In this document: piece by piece, positions 1 to 8,042 of the stretch
Layout: every line of letters begins with the position of its first letter
Position numbering within the stretch: the stretch's first letter is position 1
From: Brevibacterium spongiae
Lineage (GTDB): Bacteria; Actinomycetota; Actinomycetes; Actinomycetales; Brevibacteriaceae
Assembly: GCF_026168515.1 (NCBI RefSeq)
Contig: NZ_CP093443.1
Location: forward strand, 1,178,001 to 1,242,000
DNA: 64,000 nucleotides
Reading direction: 5' to 3'
The notes under the pieces: model-generated
What the model was told of the DNA's origin: nothing
Database searches by the model: none
The model's input: only the letters and a program-made list of their open reading frames with translations
Program-made: the position numbers and the translations under genes

Positions 1-31
1 CGCCCTACATTTTGGGCGCAGCGCGTTGCCG
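1..31. other. left window edge, non-coding
   Basis: These bases lie downstream of the HAD phosphatase stop. A short hairpin (CGCCC, 8-nt loop, GGGCG, positions 1-18) could be part of its terminator, but the stem is only 5 bp and the window cuts the context. Confidence 0.3.
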
Positions 32-853
32 TCAGGCGGAGCCTGTGGGGTCGGGGCCGAGTTCCCCGCGGGCCTCCAGCGGCACATCGAGCAGGTTGTG
101 GACTCCGTCAACGATCTCGTTCGGGCGGAACGGGAAGCGGCGGACATCCTCGGCGCTGGAGATTCCGGAGAGCACGAGCACTGTGTGCATGCCTGCTTCC
201 ATTCCCGCGATGATGTCGGTGTCCATGCGGTCGCCGATCATCGCGGTGCTCATCGAGTGTGCGCCGATCTTGTTCAGGGCCGAGCGGAACATCATCGGGT
301 TCGGTTTGCCGACGACGTAGGGTTCGCGGTTCGTCGCCTTCGTGATGAGCGCGGCGATCGCTCCGGTGGCCGGCAGGACTCCCTCGGGGCTGGGGCCGGT
401 GGCGTCAGGGTTCGTGACGATGAAGCGGGAGCCGGCGTCGATGAGGCGGATCGCCTTCGTGATCGCCTCGAAGGAGTACGAATGGGTCTCGCCGACGACG
501 ACGAAGTCCGGGTCCTTCTCCGTCATGACGAATCCGGTTTCGTGGATGGCGGTGGTCAGCCCCGCTTCGCCGACGACGTAGGCGGTGCCGTGCTCGACCT
601 GATTGGCGAGGAAGTCGGCCGTGGCCATCGCCGAGGTCCAGATGTTCTCCTCGGGGACATCGAGGCCGTTCGAGCGCAGTCGCGCCGAGAGATCGCGGGC
701 GGTGTAGATCGAATTGTTCGTGAGCACGAGGTAGGGGATATCGGCCTGCCGCCATTGCGCGAGCAGCTCGGCCGCACCGGGCAGGGGATTGTTCTCCTTG
801 ACCAGGACACCGTCCATATCGGTCAACCAGCATTCGATCGAATCGCGATCCAT
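32..853 (-). CDS. HAD-IIA family hydrolase (NagD-like sugar phosphatase)
   Basis: A 273-residue cytoplasmic phosphatase of the haloacid dehalogenase superfamily, subfamily IIA (NagD/PGP type). Motif I is the D12-x-D14-G pair in LTDMDGVL, with Asp12 the expected phospho-acceptor. Motif II is LTNNS near residue 45, and the KPNP and GDRMDTD segments near the C-terminus supply motif III and metal-binding residues. The start at 853 is chosen because a GAGGAG ribosome site lies just upstream; an open frame extends further upstream to 1006 but lacks family similarity. Substrates of this family are small phosphorylated metabolites (sugar phosphates, pyridoxal phosphate, phosphoglycolate); the true substrate cannot be read from sequence. 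Confidence 0.88.
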   Translation of the reverse strand: MDRDSIECWLTDMDGVLVKENNPLPGAAELLAQWRQADIPYLVLTNNSIYTARDLSARLRSNGLDVPEENIWTSAMATADFLANQVEHGTAYVVGEAGLTTAIHETGFVMTEKDPDFVVVGETHSYSFEAITKAIRLIDAGSRFIVTNPDATGPSPEGVLPATGAIAALITKATNREPYVVGKPNPMMFRSALNKIGAHSMSTAMIGDRMDTDIIAGMEAGMHTVLVLSGISSAEDVRRFPFRPNEIVDGVHNLLDVPLEARGELGPDPTGSA

Positions 854-969
854 GTCTCTCCTCGAACTCGGGGTGGGCCGAAGCGGCTGCTTCCAGCCTA
901 GTCGGGTTCGGCAGCGAATGCGGTGAGATCTTCGACGCTGGGATGCTGGCTGCGGATGCGGGCAGACCC

Positions 970-997
970 TTGACAGTGCAAGAGTGAAGGGTATTGT
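970..997 (+). promoter_or_regulatory. sigma-70-type promoter of the arsR gene
   Basis: A perfect TTGACA -35 (970-975) is followed after 16 nt by TATTGT (992-997), which matches the -10 consensus at four of six positions. The expected transcript start is about 1003-1005, roughly 23 nt before the ATG. Confidence 0.6.
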
Positions 998-1005
998 AGT
1001 AAACA

Positions 1006-1015
1006 CTTAATTAAG
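1006..1015. promoter_or_regulatory. palindrome at the arsR transcript start, possible operator
   Basis: CTTAATTAAG is a perfect 10-bp palindrome placed right at the predicted transcript start and overlapping the ribosome-site region (AAGGAG at 1013-1018). This is a typical place for an autoregulatory ArsR operator. The function is inferred from position only. Confidence 0.35.
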
Positions 1016-1026
1016 GAGATGCTTAA

Positions 1027-1359
1027 ATGAGTATGGATCTCGTCTTCGCGGCGCTCGCCGACCCGACCAGGCGTGCGATCATCGATCGACTCCGCGAAGG
1101 CGAAATGAGTTCGGGTGATCTGGCTGAGCCCCTCCCGGTCAGCCGGTCTGCAGTCTCCCAGCACCTCAAAGTGTTGGAGACCGCGGGACTCATCACCCGA
1201 TCGAAATCCGCACAGAAGCGCATCGTCGCGCTCAACGCCGACGCCCTCACCGAGGCGGCCGACTGGCTGCAATCGGCCCACGACGAATGGCAGCGACGCT
1301 TCGACAACCTTGACCGCATCCTCGCCGAGGAGGTGCCCACCGATCCGCCACAGCCTTGA
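1027..1359 (+). CDS. ArsR/SmtB-family winged-helix transcriptional regulator
   Basis: A 110-residue DNA-binding protein. The N-terminal LADPTRRAIIDRL segment and the recognition helix around residues 39-51 (SRSAVSQHLKVLE) are the classical ArsR winged-helix signature. No CxC metal-binding motif is visible, so it is probably not an arsenic or metal sensor; it fits the subgroup paired with AHSA1/SRPBCC genes. AAGGAG precedes the ATG. A second in-frame ATG two codons later is possible. The next gene on the same strand is an AHSA1 protein, a very common pairing in actinobacteria, where the regulator usually controls its partner. The ligand is unknown. Confidence 0.88.
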   Translation: MSMDLVFAALADPTRRAIIDRLREGEMSSGDLAEPLPVSRSAVSQHLKVLETAGLITRSKSAQKRIVALNADALTEAADWLQSAHDEWQRRFDNLDRILAEEVPTDPPQP

Positions 1360-1423
1360 CCCTTGCGCCGCGGGCCTGACGCCCGCAGACGCCCACCATC
1401 GATGACCGCAATCGCCGCGTCAT

Positions 1424-1457
1424 CATGAATGACTCAACGACATGAACGACTCAACGA
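1424..1457 (+). repeat. 17-bp tandem duplication ahead of the AHSA1 gene
   Basis: Two adjacent 17-bp copies (1424-1440 and 1441-1457) of CATGAAYGACTCAACGA differ at one base. The second copy carries an alternative ATG (1442) in frame with the AHSA1 gene. Confidence 0.8.
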
Positions 1458-1468
1458 GGAGAACCGCC

Positions 1469-1975
1469 ATGAACACCGACAACACCTCCACAGGCACCGA
1501 TCTGACTGACCAGGACGCGACAGGCCAGCCCGGATTCACCATCGTCCGCGAGTTCGCAGCACCCCGTTCCCGGGTGTGGGAGGCCTGGACGAATCCCGAC
1601 ACCATGGCCCGCTGGTTCCACCCGGAAACGCTGGTCACTCCGCGCGAATCAGTGACCGTGGACCTGCGCGTCGGCGGCGAATACACCTACACCATGCGCA
1701 TTCCCGATACCGGCCAAGAATTCCCGACTGCCGGCCGCTACCTGCACATCGACGAACCTGTCCGCCTCGACTTCACCTGGGGGAGTCCCGGTCAGGTCGA
1801 CGATGCCCCGACAGTGAGCATCGAACTCGACGAGGTCGGCACGGCCTCCACTCGCATGACCTTCACCCTCACCGGTCTGCCGAACGACTCCGGCGAAGAT
1901 GCGAGTGCCTATGACGGCTGGTCCTCGGCGTTCAATGAACTCGACACCGAAATCAGCTCAGACCCACGGGATTGA
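1469..1975 (+). CDS. AHSA1/SRPBCC-family protein paired with ArsR
   Basis: A 168-residue protein with an SRPBCC (START-like) fold of the AHSA1 type. Signature stretches are the REFAAPRSRVWEAWTNPD region near the N-terminus, the R-VGGEYTYTMR strand in the middle and a C-terminal GWSSAFNELD helix. The family binds hydrophobic ligands in a helix-grip cavity; no enzymatic activity is established. The start at 1469 has GAGGAG 7 nt upstream; an in-frame ATG at 1442 lies in a tandem duplication and lacks a good ribosome site. It probably forms a two-gene unit with the upstream ArsR gene, although 109 bp separate them. Confidence 0.82.
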   Translation: MNTDNTSTGTDLTDQDATGQPGFTIVREFAAPRSRVWEAWTNPDTMARWFHPETLVTPRESVTVDLRVGGEYTYTMRIPDTGQEFPTAGRYLHIDEPVRLDFTWGSPGQVDDAPTVSIELDEVGTASTRMTFTLTGLPNDSGEDASAYDGWSSAFNELDTEISSDPRD

Positions 1976-2013
1976 CGCCCGGGGCCGACTACCGGCTGTC
2001 CAGTGAAGGACGA

Positions 2014-2019
2014 TAAACT
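2014..2019 (+). promoter_or_regulatory. -10 element of the MaoC/CitE operon
   Basis: TAAACT fits the TANNNT -10 pattern. It would give a transcript start near 2026 and a short leader containing the GTGAGGAG ribosome site before ATG 2047. No clear -35 was seen. Confidence 0.4.
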
Positions 2020-2046
2020 CAAATCACGACTAGTGAGGAGCGTTAC

Positions 2047-2577
2047 ATGAGCGAGAAGGTCATTGCACAACGAGGTCTGTGGCTGGACGAGATGGAAGTC
2101 GGCGCGACGTACAAACATGCGCCCGGCCGCACCATCACCGAGGCAGACAACACCTGGTTCACGGCCGTGACCATGAACACCCAGGCCCTTCATCTCGACG
2201 CGGCCTGGTCGGCAACGGAGCCCTTCGGCGAACGGCTCGTCAACTCGATGTTCACCCTCGCCACCCTCATCGGCCTGTCCGTGTCCCAGCTGACGCAAGG
2301 CACGACCGTAGGAAATCTCGGCTTCTCCGAGGTCAGCTTCCCCGCCCCGATGTTCCACGGCGACACCCTCTACGCAGAAACGACGATCGTCGACAAACGC
2401 AACTCGAAGTCGCGTCCCGGCCAGGGCATCGTCACTTTCGAACACCGCGGCTACAACCAGGACGGCAAGCTCGTGGCCAAGGCCGTGCGGCAGGCGATGA
2501 TGTTCGACTCCAGCCACGACACCGCAACCACGACGTCCGCGGCCGAGACCGCCGACCAGACCGAATCCGGAAAGTGA
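2047..2577 (+). CDS. MaoC-family (hotdog) enoyl-CoA hydratase
   Basis: A 176-residue hotdog-fold dehydratase. The segment TEADNTWFTAVTMNTQALHLD (about residues 35-55) is the hydratase motif, where the Asp and the His of the HLD end act on the CoA thioester. The WSATEPFGERLVNSMF part is typical of the mesaconyl-CoA hydratase/MaoC branch. The gene has a strong GTGAGGAG site and overlaps the following CitE-like lyase region, so the two are translated together. Known pairs of this kind hydrate and then cleave C4/C5-branched acyl-CoAs such as mesaconyl-CoA to methylmalyl-CoA. The exact substrate here is inferred. Confidence 0.82.
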   Translation: MSEKVIAQRGLWLDEMEVGATYKHAPGRTITEADNTWFTAVTMNTQALHLDAAWSATEPFGERLVNSMFTLATLIGLSVSQLTQGTTVGNLGFSEVSFPAPMFHGDTLYAETTIVDKRNSKSRPGQGIVTFEHRGYNQDGKLVAKAVRQAMMFDSSHDTATTTSAAETADQTESGK

Positions 2578-2585
2578 GCACGTCC

Positions 2586-3389
2586 ATGGCACTGGAATTC
2601 AAACCCGCCTGGCTCTTCGTCCCCGGCGATCGCCCCGACCGCTACACGAAGGCCGCCGAACGCTCCGACATCGTCATCCTCGACCTCGAGGATGCCGTCA
2701 ACGACGCGGACAAAGCCGCCGCCCGCGAGGCGATCATCGACTATCCGCTCGACCCCACACGCACGGTCGTGCGCGTCAATGCCAGGGATTCGGACCACCT
2801 CGGCGAGGATCTGGCAATGCTCACGCAGACCGAGTACACGGCCGTGATGCTGCCGAAGTCGCAGCACGCCAACGACCTCACGATCCTCTCCGGCTACCAG
2901 GTCATCGCGCTCATCGAAACGGCACTCGGCGCCGTCAACGCGGCCGAGATCGCCGCCGCCCCCAACGCCTATGCCCTCATGTGGGGCTCCGAGGACCTCA
3001 TCGCCGACCTCGGCGGGGGTTCATCGCGCAAGGCCGACGGCGACTACCGCGACATCGCCAAGCACGTGCGCAGCCAGACACTGCTCGCTGCCCGCGCGTA
3101 CGGCAAGTACGCCCTCGACTCCATTTGGGCCGATATCCCGAACCTCGAAGGACTCGCCCTCGAGGCCGAGGATGCCGTGCAGTCCGGCTTCTCCGGCAAG
3201 GTCTCGATCCACCCCAACCACGTGCCCGTCGTCCGCGACGCCTTCCGCCCCAGTGACGAACAGCTGACCTGGGCTCGCGCCGTCCTCGACCTCGCGAAGA
3301 CCGAGAAGGGTGCCTTCGCCTACGAAGGCAAGATGATCGACGCCCCACTGCTCAAGCACGCCGAACTCATCGTCGCCCGCGACGTCTGA
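2586..3389 (+). CDS. CitE-like CoA ester lyase (HpcH/HpaI aldolase family)
   Basis: A 267-residue TIM-barrel enzyme that starts with the family motif FKPAWLFVPGDRPDRY and carries DLEDAV. Conserved metal ligands are the Glu of LIETALGAVNA and the acidic pair in WGSEDLIADLGG. It is about the usual size of stand-alone CitE-like proteins that cleave or hydrolyse malyl-CoA, methylmalyl-CoA or citramalyl-CoA. No citrate lyase alpha or gamma subunit is nearby, so it is not a citrate lyase. ATG 2586 is used; an in-frame GTG at 2574 overlaps the MaoC stop and is also plausible. It probably acts after the upstream MaoC hydratase. Confidence 0.82.
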   Translation: MALEFKPAWLFVPGDRPDRYTKAAERSDIVILDLEDAVNDADKAAAREAIIDYPLDPTRTVVRVNARDSDHLGEDLAMLTQTEYTAVMLPKSQHANDLTILSGYQVIALIETALGAVNAAEIAAAPNAYALMWGSEDLIADLGGGSSRKADGDYRDIAKHVRSQTLLAARAYGKYALDSIWADIPNLEGLALEAEDAVQSGFSGKVSIHPNHVPVVRDAFRPSDEQLTWARAVLDLAKTEKGAFAYEGKMIDAPLLKHAELIVARDV

Positions 3390-3402
3390 GGATCGACCGA
3401 CC

Positions 3403-4068
3403 GTGAACAGCACCGATGCGATGATCGCCGCCCAGATCCGTGCCGTCCTCACCGCCGCCGAGGCGGGGGATGGACTCGCTCCCATCGTCGAGGCCGGCGA
3501 CCCGGTCCTCCGGTCCGAGACCCGGCCCTTCGACGGGCAGGTCGACGATGCGGAGCTCAAGAGGTTCGCCGAGGTGATGCGAGCGACCATGCTCGCCGCT
3601 CCCGGCGTCGGCCTCGCCGCCCCACAGGTGGGGGTGAGCCTGTCGATGTTCGTCGCCGAGGACCCCGGCGCCAGAGACCCCGAGGTCGCCGAGGTGCGGC
3701 AGCGGGAACCGATGCCGCTGCGGGTGGTCCTCAACGCCGAATACGAGCGCGCGACCTCAGAGGACGTCGCCTTCTATGAGGGATGCCTGTCGATCCCCGG
3801 CTACCAGGCCGTCGTCGCCCGCCCGCGGGAGATCGAACTGCGCGGCACCGCCCTCAACGGGGATCCCATCGCCGAGGTGGTCTCCGGCTGGTCCGCCCGC
3901 ATCGTCGCCCATGAGACCGATCACCTCGCAGGCATCCTCTTCCTCGACAGGGCCGAAATGCGCTCGCTGGCGACGAACGCCTCGGTGTCGAAATTCTGGC
4001 ACCAGCCCTCGACGCAGAAGGCCGCAGCCGAACTCGGCTTCGCTCTGCCCAGCGGCATGGTGATGTGA
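3403..4068 (+). CDS. def: peptide deformylase
   Basis: A 221-residue iron/zinc enzyme that removes the N-formyl group from new proteins. All three family motifs are present: GVGLAAPQVG (68-77), EGCLS with the metal-binding Cys128, and HETDH (170-174) with the two His ligands and the catalytic Glu. It starts with GTG at 3403, with GAGG about 11 nt upstream; an in-frame ATG at 3421 is an alternative. It is longer at the N-terminus than typical bacterial deformylases, by about 25-30 residues. The gene sits 13 bp behind the CitE-like gene and 4 bp ahead of an unknown gene, on the same strand. Confidence 0.93.
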   Translation: MNSTDAMIAAQIRAVLTAAEAGDGLAPIVEAGDPVLRSETRPFDGQVDDAELKRFAEVMRATMLAAPGVGLAAPQVGVSLSMFVAEDPGARDPEVAEVRQREPMPLRVVLNAEYERATSEDVAFYEGCLSIPGYQAVVARPREIELRGTALNGDPIAEVVSGWSARIVAHETDHLAGILFLDRAEMRSLATNASVSKFWHQPSTQKAAAELGFALPSGMVM

Positions 4069-4072
4069 AAGC

Positions 4073-5209
4073 ATGCGCTTTCCCGATATCCCACCACGTC
4101 ATCGCCGACTCGTCCGTACCGTCACCGCTGTCGGCACTGCTGCATTGGCGCTTGTGCGCCGGCGTGACGTCGCTGCCGAACACGAAACCGCACTCCGATT
4201 CGCCACATCACTGGCAAATGCCGGACTGACATGGTTTGCGGGGACCCGAGCCTTCGCCGACTCTGATTTCGGTGAGCTCGACCTCGGTGGTGGCCGACGC
4301 GACGCGGGAGCGCCGGCGCGCTATCAGACCTGGGAGCCCACGTCCGAGGACGAACTGTCGCCATTCGAAGCAGAGGACGCGAGGGCCAAGGCATTCCGCA
4401 ATGCGTGTGTGGCGGCTGCGTCCGGCCTGGTCAGCTGGGCGGCGTGGACTCCTGCCGAGAACATCGCCGAGGCCATCGACGCGAAGCTGCCCGCCGGTCT
4501 CGGACGCTGGTTGGGTGCTGGGGCAAGCGGCGGCTTCGTCGCTGTGGCACCGATCCTCATCGACAGGCTCCAGGACCTCGACGCCACGGGTCTCCAGGAC
4601 CTCGACTACGCGCCGGTCGAGATTGAACTGCCCTCCCACATCCGGGAGTCAGTGAACCTGCTGCTGTCACAGCCGCATCCCGTCACGCAGGACACCGCCG
4701 AGGCCGTGGCCGAGCAGCTTGAGACCGCCCGCTTCTTCGTCTGGGTCGACTACCCGAGAGCAGAGTATCCGGGAAACGAGCGGATTGTGCTGGATGCCGA
4801 CCAGCTGGCCGAGGTCCTCCGGGACGAGGACATCGAGCGCATCGACGTCTACCCCGCGGCTTCATCCCCGCGGGTGGTCCCGGGAACGCAGACCTATCCG
4901 GTCGTCGGCATCAGAGACAGTGCAGACCAGGATCCGGGGGTGAGTGCTGCGACGGAACTGAGCCTGAGCATCGTCAACGGCTATGTTGACGCCATCTGGT
5001 TCAGCGCACCCGACTCCGAGGTCAGCGTCTCCGACGATCTGCCTGACGCCTCGGTGCCGGGAACTCTCCACCCCGAGGGACTCGTGCAGGAGTCCGAGGA
5101 CGCGGGATACTCGAGCAGCTTCGAGGTCTTCGACGAGGACGACTACACGACTGTGCTGGCGACGTGGCCCGGGCCCGATCAGCTGAGCTTTCGCGCCGAG
5201 GGCAGCTGA
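4073..5209 (+). CDS. hypothetical protein, 378 aa
   Basis: I do not recognise this protein. The N-terminus is basic with one weak hydrophobic stretch (residues 13-28), then an acidic middle and a hydrophobic Ala/Gly segment near residues 140-165 that could touch the membrane. The C-terminal half is acidic and looks globular, with strand-rich passages. Codon use matches the neighbours, so it is a real gene. It begins 4 bp after the deformylase stop, which suggests co-transcription. No catalytic motif was found. Confidence 0.7.
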   Translation: MRFPDIPPRHRRLVRTVTAVGTAALALVRRRDVAAEHETALRFATSLANAGLTWFAGTRAFADSDFGELDLGGGRRDAGAPARYQTWEPTSEDELSPFEAEDARAKAFRNACVAAASGLVSWAAWTPAENIAEAIDAKLPAGLGRWLGAGASGGFVAVAPILIDRLQDLDATGLQDLDYAPVEIELPSHIRESVNLLLSQPHPVTQDTAEAVAEQLETARFFVWVDYPRAEYPGNERIVLDADQLAEVLRDEDIERIDVYPAASSPRVVPGTQTYPVVGIRDSADQDPGVSAATELSLSIVNGYVDAIWFSAPDSEVSVSDDLPDASVPGTLHPEGLVQESEDAGYSSSFEVFDEDDYTTVLATWPGPDQLSFRAEGS

Positions 5210-5261
5210 TCGAACCGCCTCGTTGCGGGAATAACCTGCGCCTGTCATCGTTATACCGGTT

Positions 5262-5792
5262 ATGAGCGATCTTCGTACCCTGACCCTCGGCGCCGGCTGC
5301 TTCTGGTGCCTCGACGCCGTTTACCAGCGGACCACCGGTGTCACCGAAGTGCTCTCCGGCTACACGGGCGGGCACACTGACAATCCCGGATACCGTGAGG
5401 TGTGCTCGGGCACGACCGGCCATGCCGAAGCGCTGCAGGTGACCTTCGACGCCGACATCGTTCCCGAAGAGGTCATCCTCGGACTCTTCTTCACCGGTCA
5501 CGACCCCACAAGCCTCAACCGCCAGGGCTACGACGTCGGCACCCAATACCGCTCGGCCATGTTCTACCGCGACGAGACCGAGAAGCAGCATTTCGCGCAG
5601 GCCATCGAATCCGCGCAAGCCCTCTTCGACTCACCGATCGTGACCACGCTTGAACCGCTGGGCACGTTCTACCCCGCCGAGGAGGTCCACCAGGACTTCT
5701 ACACCGCGAACTCCGATAACGGCTACTGCCGTGTCATCATCGACCCGAAGCTCCACCGTGCCCGTACCGCATTCGCTGAATGGGTGAGCTGA
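5262..5792 (+). CDS. msrA: peptide methionine-S-sulfoxide reductase MsrA
   Basis: A 176-residue cytoplasmic repair enzyme that reduces the S-epimer of methionine sulfoxide in proteins. The GCFWC motif lies at residues 12-16, with Cys13 the catalytic nucleophile. GYTGG and the GHAEALQVTFD segment are also typical. The ATG lacks an obvious Shine-Dalgarno sequence. The stop overlaps the start of the next gene (TGATG at 5790-5794), so msrA, the nitroreductase and the MFS gene appear translationally coupled. Length is normal for the family. Confidence 0.93.
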   Translation: MSDLRTLTLGAGCFWCLDAVYQRTTGVTEVLSGYTGGHTDNPGYREVCSGTTGHAEALQVTFDADIVPEEVILGLFFTGHDPTSLNRQGYDVGTQYRSAMFYRDETEKQHFAQAIESAQALFDSPIVTTLEPLGTFYPAEEVHQDFYTANSDNGYCRVIIDPKLHRARTAFAEWVS

Positions 5793-6682
5793 TGGGCGGC
5801 GACAAGAAGTACAAGTCCAAGAAGTGCCGAAAATCCTCCGGTAAGGATGCGAAACGTTCCCGCGGCGACGACGCCTGCGAAGTGACGAAGGACCGTGTGC
5901 GCGCCCATTTCCTCGACGGCAACACCGGTCCATGGGCGAAGAATCTGGCCGCCGAGGACGTGAAGAACACCCGAGCGGCCGCGCAAGCGACGACGCAATC
6001 CGTCGAGGACTCGTCGGCACAACGCGCCGAGGCGGCCGCCTCCGCTGCGCATGAGCGCGCTGCTTCCGGTACGCCCACCCGCCGTGGACCGGACTACTCG
6101 GTGCCGTCATCGATCGACCTCGTCGCCGACCCCGTCCTGCACGCCCTGTCGACTCGCCGATCCATCTCCAAGGTCGACCCGGAGACCCCGAACGACTCCG
6201 ACCTGCTCGAACTCATCCGTTCGGTTTCCTCGGTCGCCGACCACAAAGGACTGCGCCCCTGGCGGTTCCTCATCATCCGCGGTGACGATCGGCACCGCCT
6301 CGGCGAGGCCCTCGATGAAGCAGCCGGGGTGAGCCGCAAGCCCGGCGAGGTCAATGAGAAGCCGCTGCGTGCCGAACTCCTCCTCGCTCTCGTCGCCTCA
6401 GCGCAGAAGCATGACAAGGTTCCCGAATGGGAGCAGCACGCCACCGCCGCCGGGGCCGGGCACCTGCTCGAACTCGCTCTGTGGCAAGCCGGGTGGGGCG
6501 TGATGTGGCGCTCGGGCACCCTGACCAACAGCGAACCGGTCCGCAGGCTCCACCGACTCAAGGAGAACGAACTGCTCATGGGCTGGTTCTACATCGGCGC
6601 CGTTCCCGAACGGTACCGTCAGCGCCTGACCACGAGCACTCGTCCGCTGCCCGCCCCCGAACAGTTCCTCGATACCCTGTGA
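5792..6682 (+). CDS. nitroreductase-family protein with lysine-rich N-terminal extension
   Basis: A 296-residue protein. The first 100 residues are disordered and charged, with many Lys/Arg/Ser at the start and Ala-rich sequence after. The nitroreductase domain begins near residue 110 with the FMN-contacting TRRSISK and the KGLRPWRFLIIRGD strand. A W-G-x-M-W segment follows in the C-terminal part. These FMN enzymes reduce nitro groups, quinones or flavin-like substrates with NAD(P)H. The start at 5792 overlaps the msrA stop by one base and has GGTGAG just upstream. The basic tail is unusual for nitroreductases and may bind nucleic acid or a partner. The substrate is unknown. Confidence 0.78.
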   Translation: MGGDKKYKSKKCRKSSGKDAKRSRGDDACEVTKDRVRAHFLDGNTGPWAKNLAAEDVKNTRAAAQATTQSVEDSSAQRAEAAASAAHERAASGTPTRRGPDYSVPSSIDLVADPVLHALSTRRSISKVDPETPNDSDLLELIRSVSSVADHKGLRPWRFLIIRGDDRHRLGEALDEAAGVSRKPGEVNEKPLRAELLLALVASAQKHDKVPEWEQHATAAGAGHLLELALWQAGWGVMWRSGTLTNSEPVRRLHRLKENELLMGWFYIGAVPERYRQRLTTSTRPLPAPEQFLDTL

Positions 6683-7941
6683 GCACACCCGACACCGAGA
6701 CACCGGAAACGCGCCGCCTGCCCAAGGAGATCTACGTCCTCGTAGCAGCGGCCTTCATCGTCGCCCTCGGCTACGGCATCATCGCCCCGGTGCTGCCCCA
6801 GTTCGCGGCGAGCTTCGACTTCGGCGTCACCGCCGCCACCATCGTCGTCTCCTCGTTCGCGTTCTTCCGATTCGTCTTCTCCCCGTCATCGGGCCGCCTC
6901 GTCGATGCCTTCGGTGAACGCCGCATCTACATCACCGGCCTCCTCATCGTCGCCGCCTCCACCGCGGCCGTGGCCTTCGCCCAGAACTACTGGCAGCTGC
7001 TGGTCTTCCGCGGGCTCGGCGGCATCGGATCGACGATGTTCAGCGTCTCCGCGATGGCGCTCATCGTCCGCCTCGCACCGATCGATGCCAGGGCGAAGGC
7101 CTCCTCGACCTATGCGACCGCGTTCCTCGTCGGCAATATCGCTGGCCCCGTCCTCGGTGGAGCCATGGCCGGCTGGGGGATGCGCGTGCCCTTCATCATC
7201 TACGCCGTCGGGCTGCTCATCGCCGCGATCGTCGTGCGCCTCTTCCTCGGGTCGACGGCTGCCTTCGGGTCCTCGACGAAATCAGGACGTGCCCGCCTGG
7301 AGGCGGAGAAGAACGAGAAGCAGCAGGAGGTCATGACCTTCCGTCAGGCCTGGAGTGACTCGGCCTACCGTTCGGCCCTGATCTCCGCTTTCGTCCAAGG
7401 GTGGTCGGCGATGGGCATCCGCGTGGCCATCTACCCGCTGTTCGCCATTCAGGCGCTCAAGGCCGACACCGCAGTGGCCGGACTGGCCCTGACGATGTTC
7501 GCCATCGGCAACGCCTCGGCCGTGACCGTCGTAGGACGCTTCGCCGATACGATCGGCCGCAAACCCTTCATCCAATGGGGACTCTTCGTCCTCGGCGTGA
7601 CCACTGCGGCGCTGGCGTTCACCGATTCGATCTGGGTGTTCTTCGTCTTCTCCGTCATCGCCGGAGTCGGCTCCGGGCTGGCCAACCCCGCCCAGCAGGC
7701 GACGGTGGCCGATGTCATCGGCCGCGAACGCAAGGGCGGCCGGGTGCTCGCGCGCTACCAGATGGCCCTCGACGGCGGTGCGATCGTCGGACCGATCATC
7801 GCCGGTGCGATCGTCGACCGCTTCGACTACTCGTGGGCGTTCCTGCTCACCGGGCTCCTCGGCGTCATCGCCGCGGGACTGTGGTTCTTCGGCCGTGAGA
7901 CCCGCCCCCGCCAGGCGCGCGAAAGGGCCAAGGAATCCTGA
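6679..7941 (+). CDS. MFS transporter
   Basis: A 420-residue major facilitator protein with about 12 membrane segments. The first helix (IYVLVAAAFIVALGYGIIAPVLPQF) and the loop motif GRLVDAFGERR between helices 2 and 3 are characteristic; a second copy of the loop (GRFADTIGRKP) lies after the central charged cytoplasmic loop. It resembles drug/multidrug exporters of the DHA1 type. The GTG start overlaps the nitroreductase stop (GTGA), so coupling is likely. The substrate is not predictable. Grouping with msrA and a nitroreductase hints at detoxification or redox stress. Confidence 0.85.
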   Translation: MSTPDTETPETRRLPKEIYVLVAAAFIVALGYGIIAPVLPQFAASFDFGVTAATIVVSSFAFFRFVFSPSSGRLVDAFGERRIYITGLLIVAASTAAVAFAQNYWQLLVFRGLGGIGSTMFSVSAMALIVRLAPIDARAKASSTYATAFLVGNIAGPVLGGAMAGWGMRVPFIIYAVGLLIAAIVVRLFLGSTAAFGSSTKSGRARLEAEKNEKQQEVMTFRQAWSDSAYRSALISAFVQGWSAMGIRVAIYPLFAIQALKADTAVAGLALTMFAIGNASAVTVVGRFADTIGRKPFIQWGLFVLGVTTAALAFTDSIWVFFVFSVIAGVGSGLANPAQQATVADVIGRERKGGRVLARYQMALDGGAIVGPIIAGAIVDRFDYSWAFLLTGLLGVIAAGLWFFGRETRPRQARERAKES

Positions 7942-8042
7942 GGAGTCAGGTTTTCCTCATGTGCCTCTGAGCGGACACTCACTAGGATGGGCGTGGCGGC
8001 GTTCTGCGTCGTCGTCCTGCCAACGACCAGAAAGTCCCCTCC

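Noticed and set aside
2079-2573. Upstream extension of the CitE-like gene
   Set aside because: It overlaps the MaoC gene in another frame and has Arg/His-rich shadow sequence; the CitE start motif begins at 2586.
7983-7988. TAGGAT near the RND gene as a leaderless start at 7994
   Set aside because: The GTG that follows is 5 nt away, not 6-7, and is not the start of a gene; the element more likely gives a leader for GTG 8043.
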